Shown here one piece after another: positions 47,343 to 57,503 of a stretch of 64,000 nucleotides of DNA. Within the stretch, counting starts at the first letter, position 1. Every line of letters starts with the position of its first letter. The notes beneath the pieces are model-generated. The model saw only the letters and a list, made by a program, of their open reading frames with translations, was not told where the DNA came from and searched no databases. The translations under genes and the position numbers were made by a program. The stretch spans positions 41,358,169 through 41,422,168 of the forward strand of contig CM056380.1 of assembly GCA_029718625.1 (NCBI GenBank), read 5' to 3'. This stretch comes from Synaphobranchus kaupii. Lineage: Eukaryota; Chordata; Actinopteri; Anguilliformes; Synaphobranchidae.

Positions 47343-48281
47343 CAGCTGATTATTTTTAACTTTTTCCTTTTGTAAATTTTAAATGTATTTTTCTTCAAAT
47401 AAAAAATGCTAACATTTCAATAGCTTCTCTGACATGTGACTAAGATGCCTGAAACCAACTTGAATGTTGTCAGAGACATTATAGTTCCAATTTACAACTG
47501 ATTATTTTTCACATTTTCCTTTTGTAAATTTTAATTAAATCTTTCTTCAAAATAAAAGCACTAAAATTTCAATTGTTCTGTGACGTGAGACTAAGATGCC
47601 TCAAACTAACTTTACTGTTGTTAAAGATATTATTGCTCAAATTTAAAACATGATTCTTTGTATTTTCCTTTTGTAAAATTTTAATGAATTTGTATTCACA
47701 ATGAAAGCACTACAATTCCAATAGCTTCTGTGGCATGGTACCAAGTTGCCTCAAACAAACTTTGCCATCATAGACATGATTGCTCAAATTTACAACTTTT
47801 GTAATTTTGACAGGAAAATGTGAAAAAGTAATGTAAATGTCAAGAGCTTCTTGTAACCTGAGGCCTGAGACCAATGTCACTATTATCATGCAACTTCCCT
47901 CAACTTCGTTAAAATTGCTATTTTTTTCTGTGCTTACGAAAATGCATTGAGTTGTTATAAATAAAACAGTCACACTTCAATAGCTTGTTAAGGGTTGTTT
48001 CTCCTGACAAATTTTCCTATTGACCTCTATGGAAAAAGAAGTCAGGAGAAGAAACCCTTCAAGTTATCCATCCATATCTACTGTATTTCTGGCAACAGAG
48101 TGATGGTTTAAGGCTTGTTTGATACGTCAGACCCTTGATGACTTAGAGCCATTATAGTTAATATAAAGAATCATGTTGTAAATTTGAGCAATACTATCTT
48201 TAACAATAGTAAAGTTAGTTTGAGGCATCTTAGTCACACGTCACAGAACAATTGAAATTTTAGTGCTTTTATTTTGAAGAA

Positions 48282-48925
48282 GAGTAGGCGAGCCTATTTA
48301 ATGAAGGAAGATACAGAGAAATATCGCAATTGGCAGAAATGTAAGATTTAAAATGTAACGTTCTGAAAACATGAACCTAGGCTACATGTTTCAGAGTAAT
48401 AGCACCTCTTGGCCTTTACATTTTCTGAGTGTAGTTAGTAGCCTACTAGTTGTTAGCTTGCTGATAGTTAGCATGCCAGACGGCTAGGTAACGTTACGAA
48501 GATCAATATAGCCTAGCCTACTTTGCTGAATAAAATACAGTATATGTTCGCTGGGCTACTTGAATAATTTCACTAACCTCAGCTAAATAGTTTGCAAGTT
48601 CGCGTGATCTTTGATCAGCTCGGGTACTAGCCTATGATCAGCCCAAAATGATTAGCCTATTTCTGTTGCTTAGATAAATATATTAACTTTAATTAATATG
48701 CAATTTGAGTTTAATGGAGCAGATGAGAACATTTGTAAGGGAACTGATCCAACCATTCGCTCGTCCGCATTTGCCAGAAGACGATTATTATTTATTTATT
48801 TTTACTGTCAGGTTGAACGTCTTATGGATTTCCTTGTAGTAATATCACATTCGAAGAATTTGACGTAGTCTATGAAAAGCTTGCACGAGTTCACCATTAC
48901 TGGAAGTCAAGCATTCTGCTACTGC
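48282..48925. other. No gene recognised
   Basis: AT-rich DNA with GTTAGC/TAACGTTA words, between array B and a Tc1 remnant. Confidence 0.55.
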
Positions 48926-48929
48926 TTTT

Positions 48930-49570
48930 ATGGCTCCAGTGCCGAAGTCTGACTGCCTGTCAGAATTTGACAACCCCCCGCGTGCACGCGCGCCCACTCT
49001 GCATTATTAGCTACTTTCTTTGTGACTCTGCTCCTTCTCCTTTCGCGATTTCCGACTAATATCTTCCGTCTTTCGGTGGATGATTGGATTGTGGCCCATT
49101 GTTCAAGAACGACAGTCTCTAGTTCTTTGAGGGATGAAGGAGGTGGAAATCTAGTTTGCACTTCGTGCTCCAGAACTTAGCATAAAGGTTCAATTATATT
49201 TAGATCTGGTGATTGTGCAGGCCATGGAAGGCATTTGACGACATCCTTGTGTGTTGGAATATGGGGACATCATAGGGTGCACCTGGTCTTGTAAAATGGT
49301 TTCATATTGTTTGCCTGTTACATGTCCATGGAAGAGAAATCATTGGACCCAATGAGTCCCATGAAATGGCTGCCCATACCATTACAGAACCACCACCATA
49401 CTTAACAGTTGGCAACAGACATTGTGGATTGAATGCCTCCTTAGGCTTTCTCCAAACATAAACCCGTCCAGATGTATTAAAAAGAGTAAAAGATGACTCA
49501 TCAGATCATATCACTTTTCTCCATTGCTCAGGGGTCCAGGTTTTGTGTTGAACCATGTTATACGTTTTTG
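48930..49570 (-). pseudogene. Tc1-like transposase, C-terminal half
   Basis: On the minus strand, in order: WTPEQW (about 49535), SDESSFTLFNTSGRVYVWRK (first catalytic Asp in the SDES box), KEAFNPQCLLPTVKYGGGSV, WAAISWDSLGPMISLPW, then SLKELETVVLEQWATIQSS near the C-terminus (about 49100). Frames shift between blocks, and the DNA-binding N-terminus is missing. Tc1 transposases cut out and reinsert their element at TA sites. No flanking inverted repeats were identified. Confidence 0.7.
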
Positions 49571-49599
49571 TGCATTAGCCTTGGATACAATGTAGTGTT

Positions 49600-49679
49600 C
49601 TGTTGAGTGCTGAAGTGACAGTTTTTAACTCATTCTACTGTCTGGCACTTACAGCACAGCCTGCCGTATATCTAGACTA
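49600..49679. repeat. Left part of an old hAT relative, split by a later hAT
   Basis: This stretch and its continuation at 52738-52800 together resemble 29750-29900, the right part of the hAT element at 20317-29926 (CTGGCACTTA, ACAGCACAGCC, TAGACTAATT, then GTGA.GTCATACAA). The newer hAT at 49688-52729 inserted into it. Confidence 0.5.
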
Positions 49680-49832
49680 ATTAGCTATAGTGGTGTAACG
49701 GAACGTAGTTGATACGTGATCCGTACGGATCGCCCCCCACGGTTCGGCACGCATGTGAACCGCGGATTAATTGCAAAATTTAACCATCATAGTGAATTAC
49801 AGTTTTACTGCCGCTGGTACTTTTAAAAGTAT

Positions 49833-50294
49833 TGTAGCGAGCGCGGAGAATGAGGGAGAGAGACAGCAGTTTGCAGTACCCGAATCGCTCTAGCCGAGCT
49901 TCGGTTTATTCACGCTACCTTACCAGCTCTTAAAAGAGCCGTTGGCTTATTCCAGGATCCAGCTCAGCGTTGTTGACAGTTGAAGCACCTTCTTAGACTG
50001 ACGCTTCAGGTACTGCCTTATATTTCAACAAGTCGGCTGTGATTGGCGCAAACACTTACAACTTCCCAGCCAATCACAGCCACACATAAATTACAGTTAG
50101 CTTACGGTTACGTTTAAATTAAAGTGACAGTTAAATGAGTTACAGTTTACAGTTACGTTAACACAATTCACGGCTAACAAGCTAACACAATTAAAACACA
50201 CACAGCACGTTATTTACAATTATTTACACTTCAACCGGGTAGCGGCTCACTACCCGGTCCTAGCTGGCCAGCTGACAACCCCCAGGCCGCCACA
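49833..50294 (-). repeat. 3' LTR (minus strand) of the gypsy element
   Basis: Plus-strand ends TGTAGCGAGCG and GCCGCCACA. Begins and ends with the TG...CA pair on either strand. A purine-rich GGGTGGGGGCAA on the minus strand borders it inside and may be the polypurine tract. Confidence 0.85.
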
Positions 50295-50463
50295 TTGCCC
50301 CCACCCAAGGGGTCACAAGTCTCCGACGACCCCGCAGTCCAACCACAACTCACATCAAAGTCCCGTAAGTGGCCTGGGGGCCGCCGGTGTCGTTTAGGTC
50401 TCCCGGTAGCGCTCAGCGGAGTGTCGCTGGGCTCAGGCTCACTGGGTAACAGTGTCGCTGCTC

Positions 50464-50692
50464 ACCTCCGGCTCAGCTGCATCAGGAGTTGCCAGGGGCC
50501 TGTAGGGTGCTAGCCGGTGTAGCACCACCAGGCGCCCCCGACCTCCGGCTCAGCTGCATCAGGAGTTGCCAGGGGCCTGTAGGTGGTAGCCAGTGTAGCA
50601 CCACCAGGCGCCCCCGACCTCCGGCTCAGCTGCATCAGGAGTTGCCAGGGGCCTGTAGGTGGTAGCCAGTGTAGCACCACCAGGCGCCCCCG
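50464..50692 (-). repeat. Three tandem copies of a 76-bp unit at the Pol 3' end
   Basis: Copies start near 50464, 50541 and 50617 with ACCTCCGGCTCAGCTGCATC. On the minus strand they follow the integrase GPY/F-type module and would add repeated QLLMQLSRRSG-like residues to the polyprotein tail. Confidence 0.8.
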
Positions 50693-51203
50693 GCCTGGCA
50701 TCCTGATGCGATAAACCACCTCCGAGAGCCGTTCAACAATTTCTCCAGGCCCCCGCCAGCTCGCTCGCAGCTTGGGCGACAGGCCCTTCTTCCGCTCAGG
50801 GCAATAAATCCAGACCTGCTCTCCCGCTGCAAAGGCCCGTCCTCTGCAGCGCGTGTCGTACCACCGCTTCTGCTTAACGCCGGCGGAGGCCTGGGCCTTG
50901 CGGGCGAAGTCGTGAGCGACGGAGGAGGCGGTTCCGCAGCCGGTGGTAGTACTCCTCCCGAGTACGGCTGGGTCGAAGAAGGTGCTTCAACTGCATTGTC
51001 GGCTTCGCGAGCGTGCCGTCACGGCTTACCGATGCCGGATCCTCCTGTCTGCCGCTGAAGCCGTCCGGTCGCCTGGACACTCGCACTGCGGGAATCTGCC
51101 ACTCGGGGCTGGTTATAGCCCCGGCCTTCCTCGCCTTCCTGCGGGTCAGCTCGCCGATCGTCCGCTCCAGTTCCTCCATCTCCCCCAGTAGGGCTCGTTC
51201 CAT
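50464..51203 (-). pseudogene. Gag-start / integrase-end fusion remnant of the gypsy element
   Basis: On the minus strand from 51203: MERALLGEMEELERTIGELT and about 80 further residues, likely the Gag N-terminus with a coiled-coil-like heptad pattern. It then passes into TREEYYHRLRNRL (near 50955-50917). After a frame change come WYDTRC, WIYCPERKKGLSPKLRASWR and LSEVVYRIRMPGRGRLVVLH, the C-terminal chromatin/DNA-binding (GPY/F) module of gypsy integrases. All enzymatic cores are missing between the two parts. It cannot move by itself. Confidence 0.75.
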
Positions 51204-51219
51204 CCCACTTCTGACACCA
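51202..51219 (-). promoter_or_regulatory. Primer-binding site, tRNA-Leu type
   Basis: Minus strand reads TGGTGTCAGAAGTGGGAT, one base from the LTR. This is complementary to the 3' end of eukaryotic tRNA-Leu (…CCCACTTCTGACACCA), a primer used by many vertebrate gypsy elements. It is intact. Confidence 0.85.
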
Positions 51220-51220
51220 A

Positions 51221-51691
51221 TGTAGCGAGCGCGGAGAATGAGGGAGAGAGACAGCAGTTTGCAGTACCCGAATCGCTCTAGCCGAGCTTCGGTTTATTCA
51301 CGCTACCTTACCAGCTCTTAAAAGAGCCGTTGGCTTATTCCAGGATCCAGCTCAGCGTTGTTGACAGTTGAAGCACCTTCTTAGACTGACCAGGAATACG
51401 CTTCAGGTACTGCCTTATATTTCAACAAGTCGGCTGTGATTGGCGCAAACACTTACAACTTCCCAGCCAATCACAGCCACACATAAATTACAGTTAGCTT
51501 ACGGTTACGTTTAAATTAAAGTGACAGTTAAATGAGTTACAGTTTACAGTTACGTTAACACAATTCACGGCTAACAAGCTAACACAATTAAAACACACAC
51601 AGCACGTTATTTACAATTATTTACACTTCAACCGGGTAGCGGCTCACTACCCGGTCCTAGCTGGCCAGCTGACAACCCCCAGGCCGCCACA
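51221..51691 (-). repeat. 5' LTR (minus strand) of the gypsy element
   Basis: Same sequence as 49833-50294 plus a 9-bp insertion. It adjoins the primer-binding site. Confidence 0.85.
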
Positions 51692-52800
51692 TTATTATAC
51701 CATGGCTTGGATAAATACTCGATTCTGATTGGCTGGAGGGTGGGCATTTATTTCGTTAAACCGCCCGGCAATGAAGTAGCGCTGGCAACATTTTAATCAC
51801 CGTTCTAAATTAATACGCCGTCTACGTTATCTGCTGCCAGCGCCATTAGAGTCGACCCTTATATGAATGGTATCCATAGCAACACCAACAGCTGATTAAT
51901 AAAGCCGGCAAATAACGCTAAATCCACTGATTTGAAAAGTTTGTCTTCGCCAAATATCTTAGTTACAACAACTTTAATCTAGCAAAGACGTTTTGTGGTT
52001 AGAGGTGCAGTATTTATTCAGTTTGGAAATATGAACGTAACATAGTAGGGCTTTACCTAATGTAAGGTAACGCTGACGTGAGCAACGCTGGTTGCGAATG
52101 CGAACAAGTTACTTCACAAAGCACATTAATCTGTATATTAAAAAAAACATTTTATCCAGCGAAATGTCTTAGATATGACACGTTACATCTAACAGTAACA
52201 AACTCTGTATCTACAGTAGGCTATTTTTTTCAGATGTTCCCATCTCATGATGCAGATCGTGAAATGCAATTTCCTTAGCCTGGGCTGTTTAAAATAGGCT
52301 GCGTGACCAAAGCATTTTTAAAACGCAAGACGGAGAGAGATGGGTAAATTGAGTTGCGGTTTCATGCAATTTTCTTAAATAATCTAACTAATGACAAAAA
52401 TAACCAAAATTGGTGCCAATTTTATGGTATAAAGTTGAGAAGGAACTATTTGCTTCCATATAGAATCAATTGTTTTCAGAACTACCAACGAGAGGTTTTT
52501 GCATAACTACGGACAAAATAGAACTAGTAACGAGAAATAGAATTGAATGTTGTTTTCATTTAAAACCATGGGCAAAAGTTCCTTGCTTTAAGTGTTTTAC
52601 AGAATAAATGGAAAGCAAAGATATACTTGTCTCCCTTTTTTTTTTTGCTGATCCGAAAAATGATCCGATCCGTGACTCAAAACCGTGATACGATCCGAAC
52701 CGTGAGTTTTGTGATCCGTTGCACCCCTAATTAGCTACCCTTTGAAGGTGATGTCATACAATACTGTGCTCTGGCACTAAAAAAAAAATAGCACACCACT

Positions 52801-54001
52801 GCACATGTACCAAATAAATTCACCAAACTGTAATAATTGTTCTCCAATTTGTCTCCATCGTCACCGTCTGACCTGAATATCCTGCTCACCCTGCAACTCT
52901 ACCCATACCTTACCATAGCTGTAGTCCTCACTAACCCTTTTTTCAATCACTTTTCTAAATTGTTGTGAAATTGAGGTAATGGTATAGTAATTTATGTCTA
53001 ACACACCTATGTGTATAGTACATGCATTTTTACATACTATTTGCGTATATACAAATTTTCACAAGGTGTTTGCAGACGAATACATGAAGTTTGCACAGAT
53101 TTCCAATATACCCAATAATGTAATTGAGACCATTACTAATTGCCAATTTAATGTGGGGGACTGAACAAAATATCCAAGACATGCCAATTATCTCAATCTC
53201 ATTATTTATTTTTTATTACATGTTGTGTTTGAGTAACAGGTAACTTAAAACAGAGTGCAGATTTCTGAAAGGCACATCATCAAAAATAATCAGGCTTGCA
53301 GAAATGTAAATTACAGCGCTTTGGATTTTTGCGTTCTCTCATGTACTTGCTTCGACATAATGATATGTGCTCTATGGGCATCTGTTATGACCCCGGCTCG
53401 AACACAAATGATTGAAAACACAAAAGGGAACAGTTACAAAATGATTTTATTAAAATATCACAATAGACAGACACAGAACAAGGGGAAAGGTTGTTGGTTG
53501 AAGTATGGGCAAACAAGAAACATTTAACATATGGATCAAAAATCCAAAGAGACTTAAGCCCTGCAGATGGCAGGATAATTGCACTTCTGTTGATTTCTGA
53601 TAAATAAATCATAAAAATCACTATTGCATCATTTTCATTTTCAATCTTTTCATCAGTATGGGGGGGGCAGATATCTATGGGTCCAAAACCCTAACCCTAT
53701 ACATGTCATAAAATGAGTTTTGTGTCCACTAGTACAAAAGCATACACCTTGCTAGTCCCACAAACCCCATCAGAAGTACGCCAATTAATGCCACGCTCAT
53801 GTAGTTCAATACATTCATTTACATTACATTACAGGTATTTAGCAGACGCTCTTATCCAGAGCGACTTACAAATTCAGTCAGTTTTCCCCGAAAAGTAAAC
53901 AAGATTCACATAACAACACAACGTTAACAATTTTAGATATTTAAGTGCTTTCTTAATTCTTACGTTAATTTAATTAACATAAAACTAACCTTCTGCATCT
54001 T
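52801..54001. other. Spacer without recognised gene
   Basis: AT-rich DNA. An LTR-like start (TGTTATGACCCCGGCTCG) at about 53386 has no matching end. 53818-53875 (ATTACATTACAGG, TTTAGCAGACGCTC, CCAGAGCGACTTACA) is a short motif seen very widely in fish repeats. No coding motif. Confidence 0.5.
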
Positions 54002-55348
54002 ACGTTGTCGTAAAATTTCTTCTTACCGTGAAAAACGACGACATGTTTACAATTTCGGACAGATGTTAAGGTAAATCTATCACCACGGTGGCACTTTCGC
54101 CACAAGTCAGCAATTATACCGGGAAATGCCCTCTTTGAAAACAAAAAACGAATGAATATAAAAAGGTTAGTCTGTTACTGCATACCCGTTTTTGCTAAAG
54201 CTGCATCATAGCTATGATAACGCGGAGCTGTCAAAACTATAACAGCACGGAAACCCTTTAAAAAAAACAAAATAAAAACCGTAGCTAGGCTACACGTAGC
54301 CTATGGCTATGACAAATTAAGGACTAAACAAGCCACATTTTAGTTAACAAAACTCAAGTACGCTAATTTAGATATCCAGTGAGCACAAGTGGCATACAGA
54401 ACTAGTTCACTTTTTTTTAGCAGCATTTTTTGTAAGTATAAACCGAACTATTTAAAAAAAAAAAATACAATTGTTTTGATTTATTTATTTAAGTATGAGC
54501 CGAAGTATGCCTTCCTAGCGTGTCTCTCCGTGGCTCAGTCTGTAGCGCGGCGTACGTAGGATTCCCGTGGTCTTTGCGACATTGTGGGTTCGAATCCGAC
54601 CTTTTCCTCTTGTCTCTACACTGTGCTGTCCAATAAAGCTCAAAGGCTATTACACCTATTTTAAGAAAGTAGTCCATTTTAGTACTTATAAACTTTTGTA
54701 GCCACAATTTCCTCTATATTCTCAGCTACCTTGAATTGAGAGAAAATGCTGTTAGCTATAAGTTAGAGTGAAGGAAATGTAGAGACCTAGCTACTCACTC
54801 CAAAAGTCTCTGGGACCTCAGATGGATATCTGGCTTCTCTGTCGAACATGAGGTAGAATGCGGAGTGCTTGGTGGTGATCTGTACTTTGGTGCGCAAGCC
54901 AAACATGGCTGCACTGAGGTCCCAGTTCCAAGGATTCTCTTCCACCAATTTGGTGAGAGTTTTGAAACATATTGACATTGTTATGAAATACTATTTCGAT
55001 TGTAAAGCATAGCTTATGATTGCGATGTGTGACCCAAATCACACTGCTTAATACAATACCAAAATAGAATACTTAACACAGTGACTATAGTACCATTTAG
55101 TGGTGTAAATGTGTCAAGGTCAGTTTAGTGTCAAGTCCACATTGCTTTGTCACTGTCCCATTCATTCTTTCAACCTATCCACTGGTCTGTGGATGGTAAG
55201 GTGCGCAGAAGCTCCTCTCGATGTCCAGCTTCTGGCAGAGAGCCATATTCAGCTGAATTTTATGGACAACAGTCGGTTAGTACAAAAGAAAACTGAGTGA
55301 AGGGAGCCTCAGCCATTTTTTTGGGTAATGATACGGACTGCACAGGGA
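54002..55348. repeat. Left arm of a 4.1 kb palindrome
   Basis: Reverse complement of 56758-58094 over its whole length with scattered differences. It carries, reading inward on the minus strand, a tRNA-like block and the 3' exons of an integrase. Confidence 0.88.
54527..54602 (+). repeat. tRNA-like block in the left palindrome arm
   Basis: An A-box-like TGGCTCAGTCTGTAG at 54531 and a B box GGGTTCGAATCC near 54586 are spaced as in a tRNA gene. No paired acceptor stem is evident, and the mirrored copy at 57580-57504 (minus strand) differs by several bases. More likely a SINE-type tRNA relic than a functional tRNA. Confidence 0.5.
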
Positions 55349-55572
55349 AAGATATTGAGAAATGATTGAAAATGCATTGTAATAGGACAATAGGACAGCA
55401 CCTTATTCCTGAACTCCCCTCCTCGGTTGGTGAGAATTTGTTTTGGTGCCCCAAACTTGAATTCTACAATGAACTGTGCAAAGAATTCTACAATGCACTG
55501 TGCTACATCCTCTGCTTTCTTAGACTTCAGCGTATATGCCTCAGCCCACTTGGTCTTGTAGTCAATCATGAC
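54787..55572 (-). pseudogene. GIN/KRBA2-type integrase remnant, left copy
   Basis: Reading the minus strand from 55572: VMIDYKTKWAEAYTLKSKKA with the first catalytic Asp, FGAPKQILTNRGGEFRNK where the second catalytic Asp is replaced by Asn, then a probable intron of about 150 bp. Then come LNMALCQKLDIERSF, YHPQTSG, a TAG stop, and VERMNG with the catalytic Glu. A further exon gives TKLVEENPWNWDLSAAMFGL to about 54787. This is the DDE integrase core in the form found in Ginger elements and host genes derived from them. Introns inside the core argue against an LTR retrotransposon. Dead by D-to-N change and stop. Confidence 0.65.
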
Positions 55573-56748
55573 TAGTGGTGTAACGGAACGTAGTTGATCC
55601 GTGATCCGTACGGATCGCCCCCCACGGTTCGGCACGCATGTGAACCGCGGATTAATTGCAAAATTTAACCATCATAGTGAATTACAGTTTTACTGCCGCT
55701 GGTACTTTTAAAAGTATTATGGCTTGGATAAATACTCGATTCTGATTGGCTGGAGGGTGGGCATTTATTTCGTTAAACCGCCCGGCAATGAAGTAGCGCT
55801 GGCAACATTTTAATCACCGTTCTAAATTAATACGCCGTCTACGTTATCTGCTGCCAGCGCCATTAGAGTCGACCCTTATATGAATGGTATCCATAGCAAC
55901 ACCAACAGCTGATTAATAAAGCCGGCAAATAACGCTAAATCCACTGATTTGAAAAGTTTGTCTTCGCCAAATATCTTAGTTACAACAACTTTAATCTAGC
56001 AAAGACGTTTTGTGGTTAGAGGTGCAGTATTTATTCAGTTTGGAAATATGAACGTAACATAGTAGGGCTTTACCTAATGTAAGGTAACGCTGACGTGAGC
56101 AATGCTGGTTGCGAATGCGAACAAGTTACTTCACAAAGCACATTAATCTGTATATTAAAAAAAACATTTTATCCAGCGAAATGTCTTAGATATTACACGT
56201 TACATCTAACAGTAACAAACTCTGTATCTACAGTAGGCTATTTTTTTCAGATGTTCCCATCTCATGATGCAGATCGTGAAATGCAATTTCCTTAGCCTGG
56301 GCTGTTTAAAATAGGCTGCGTGACCAAAGCATTTTTAAAACGCAAGACGGAGAGAGATGGGTAAATTGAGTTGCGGTTTCATGCAATTTTCTTAAATAAT
56401 CTAACTAATGACAAAAATAACCAAAATTGGTGCCAATTTTATGGTATAAAGTTGAGAAGGAACTATTTGCTTCCATATAGAATCAATTGTTTTCAGAACT
56501 ACCAACGAGAGGTTTTTGCATAACTACGGACAAAATAGAACTAGTAACGAGAAATAGAATTGAATGTTGTTTTCATTTAAGACCATGGGCAAAAGTTCCT
56601 TGCTTTAAGTGTTTTACAGAATAAATGGAAAGCAAAGATATACTTGTCTCCCTTTCTTTTTTTTTGCTGATCCGAAAAATGATCCGATCCGTGACTCAAA
56701 ACCGTGATACGATCCGAACCATGAGTTTTGTGATCCGTTGCACCCCTA
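55573..56748. mobile_element. hAT element, second copy, in the palindrome spacer
   Basis: Ends TAGTGGTGTAACGG and CGTTGCACCCCTA; ATCATGAC flanks both sides (55565-55572 and 56749-56756). 1176 bp. Differs from the copy at 49688-52729 mainly by lacking the gypsy insertion. It inserted within 1 to 2 bases of the point where the right palindrome arm begins. Confidence 0.9.
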
Positions 56749-56853
56749 ATCATGACGTCCCTGTGCAGTCCGTCTCATTACCCAAAAACATGGCTGAGGC
56801 ACCCTTCACTCAGTTTTCTTTTGTACTAACTGACTGTTGTCCATAAAATTCAG

Positions 56854-57310
56854 CTGAATATGGCTCTCTGCCAGAAGCTGGACATCGAGAGGAGCTTCTG
56901 CGCACCTTACCATCCACAGACCAGTGGATTGGTTGAAAGAATGAATGGGACAGTGACAAAGCAATGTGGACTTGACACTAAACTGACCTTGACACATTTA
57001 CACCACTAAATGGTACTATAGTCACTGTGTTAAGTATTCTATTTTGGTATTGTATTAAGCAGTGTGATTTGGGTCACACATCGCAATCATAAGCTATGCT
57101 TTACAATCAAAATAGTATTTCATAACAATGTCAATGTTTCAAAACTCTCACCAAATTGGTGGATGAGAATCCTTGGAACTGGGACCTCAGTGCAGCCATG
57201 TTTGGATTGCGCACCAAAGTACAGATCACCACCAAGCACTCCCCATTCTACCTCATGTTCGACAGAGAAGCCAGATATCCATCTGAGGTCCCAGAGACTT
57301 TTGGAGTGAG
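56854..57310 (+). pseudogene. GIN/KRBA2-type integrase remnant, right copy
   Basis: After an acceptor (AAATTCAG) the frame reads LNMALCQKLDIERSFCAPYH then PQTSGLVERMNGTVTK, with the catalytic Glu in LVERMNG intact and no stop, unlike the left copy. A gap of about 170 bp, probably an intron, follows. From 57141 it reads KTLTKLVDENPWNWDLSAAM then FGLRTKVQITTKHSPFYLMF up to about 57310. The 5' part with the first two catalytic Asp residues is absent because the palindrome arm starts downstream of it. Confidence 0.65.
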
Positions 57311-57503
57311 TAGCTAGGTATCTACATTTCCTTCACTCTAACTTATAGCTAACAGCATTTTCTCTCAATTCAAGGTAGCTGAGAATATAGAGGAAATTGT
57401 GGCTACAAAAGTTTATAAGTACTAAAATGGACTATACTTTCTTAAAATAGGTGTAATAGCCTTTGAGCTTTATTGGACAGCACAGTGTAGAGACAAGAGG
57501 AAA

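Larger units (their letters stand above)
43480..48281. repeat. Tandem array B, same unit as array A in reverse orientation
   Basis: The array A unit returns here as its reverse complement (CAATAGCTTCTGTGACATG, CTCAAACCAACTTTAATGTT, TACAACTGATTATTTTTCAA), about 150 bp per unit, from 43480 to 45260 and from 47343 to about 47950. An element (45261-47342) interrupts it. The end, 47653-48281, is a near-identical direct copy of 39589-40215 and itself turns orientation around a hairpin centre near 48010. Arrays A and B thus form large inverted repeats around exon 1. Confidence 0.85.
49833..51691 (-). mobile_element. Internally deleted Ty3/gypsy retrotransposon
   Basis: Two LTRs (49833-50294, 462 bp; 51221-51691, 471 bp) enclose only 926 bp. 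They look identical apart from a 9-bp indel near 51391. Minus-strand orientation is set by the primer-binding site next to the right LTR and by coding remnants at 51203-50464. Gag start and integrase end are fused, with protease, reverse transcriptase, RNase H and integrase core gone. The second hAT copy at 55573 is the unoccupied allele of this insertion site (AAAAGTATTATGGC near 55710), proving insertion into the hAT. No clean 5-bp duplication is visible. Confidence 0.88.
49688..52729. mobile_element. hAT element, 8-bp target duplication, containing a gypsy insertion
   Basis: Ends TAGTGGTGTAACGG and CGTTGCACCCCTA; ATTAGCTA flanks both sides (49680-49687 and 52730-52737). Without the retroelement at 49833-51691 it is about 1.18 kb and almost identical to the copy at 55573-56748. 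It carries no transposase, so it is non-autonomous. The 66-codon frame at 52078-52278 exists in both copies but has no motif. Confidence 0.88.

Noticed and set aside
39589..48281. CRISPR-like array
   Set aside because: The units are about 150 bp without unique spacers of constant length, and this is vertebrate DNA. It is a tandem repeat or satellite.
48928..49161. Independent 77-codon gene on the minus strand
   Set aside because: Its sequence is the C-terminal end of the Tc1-like transposase remnant at 48930-49570.
52078..52278. 66-codon frame duplicated at 56095-56295
   Set aside because: It is repeated only because the hAT element is present twice; no start context, splice sites or domain support a gene.
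53386..53640. Second LTR starting TGTTATGACC
   Set aside because: Only a start resembling gypsy LTRs; no matching end, repeat partner or target duplication.
54527..54602. Functional tRNA gene
   Set aside because: A and B boxes exist, but I cannot fold a full acceptor stem and anticodon arm, and the mirrored copy at 57504-57580 has drifted. Kept only as a tRNA-like relic.
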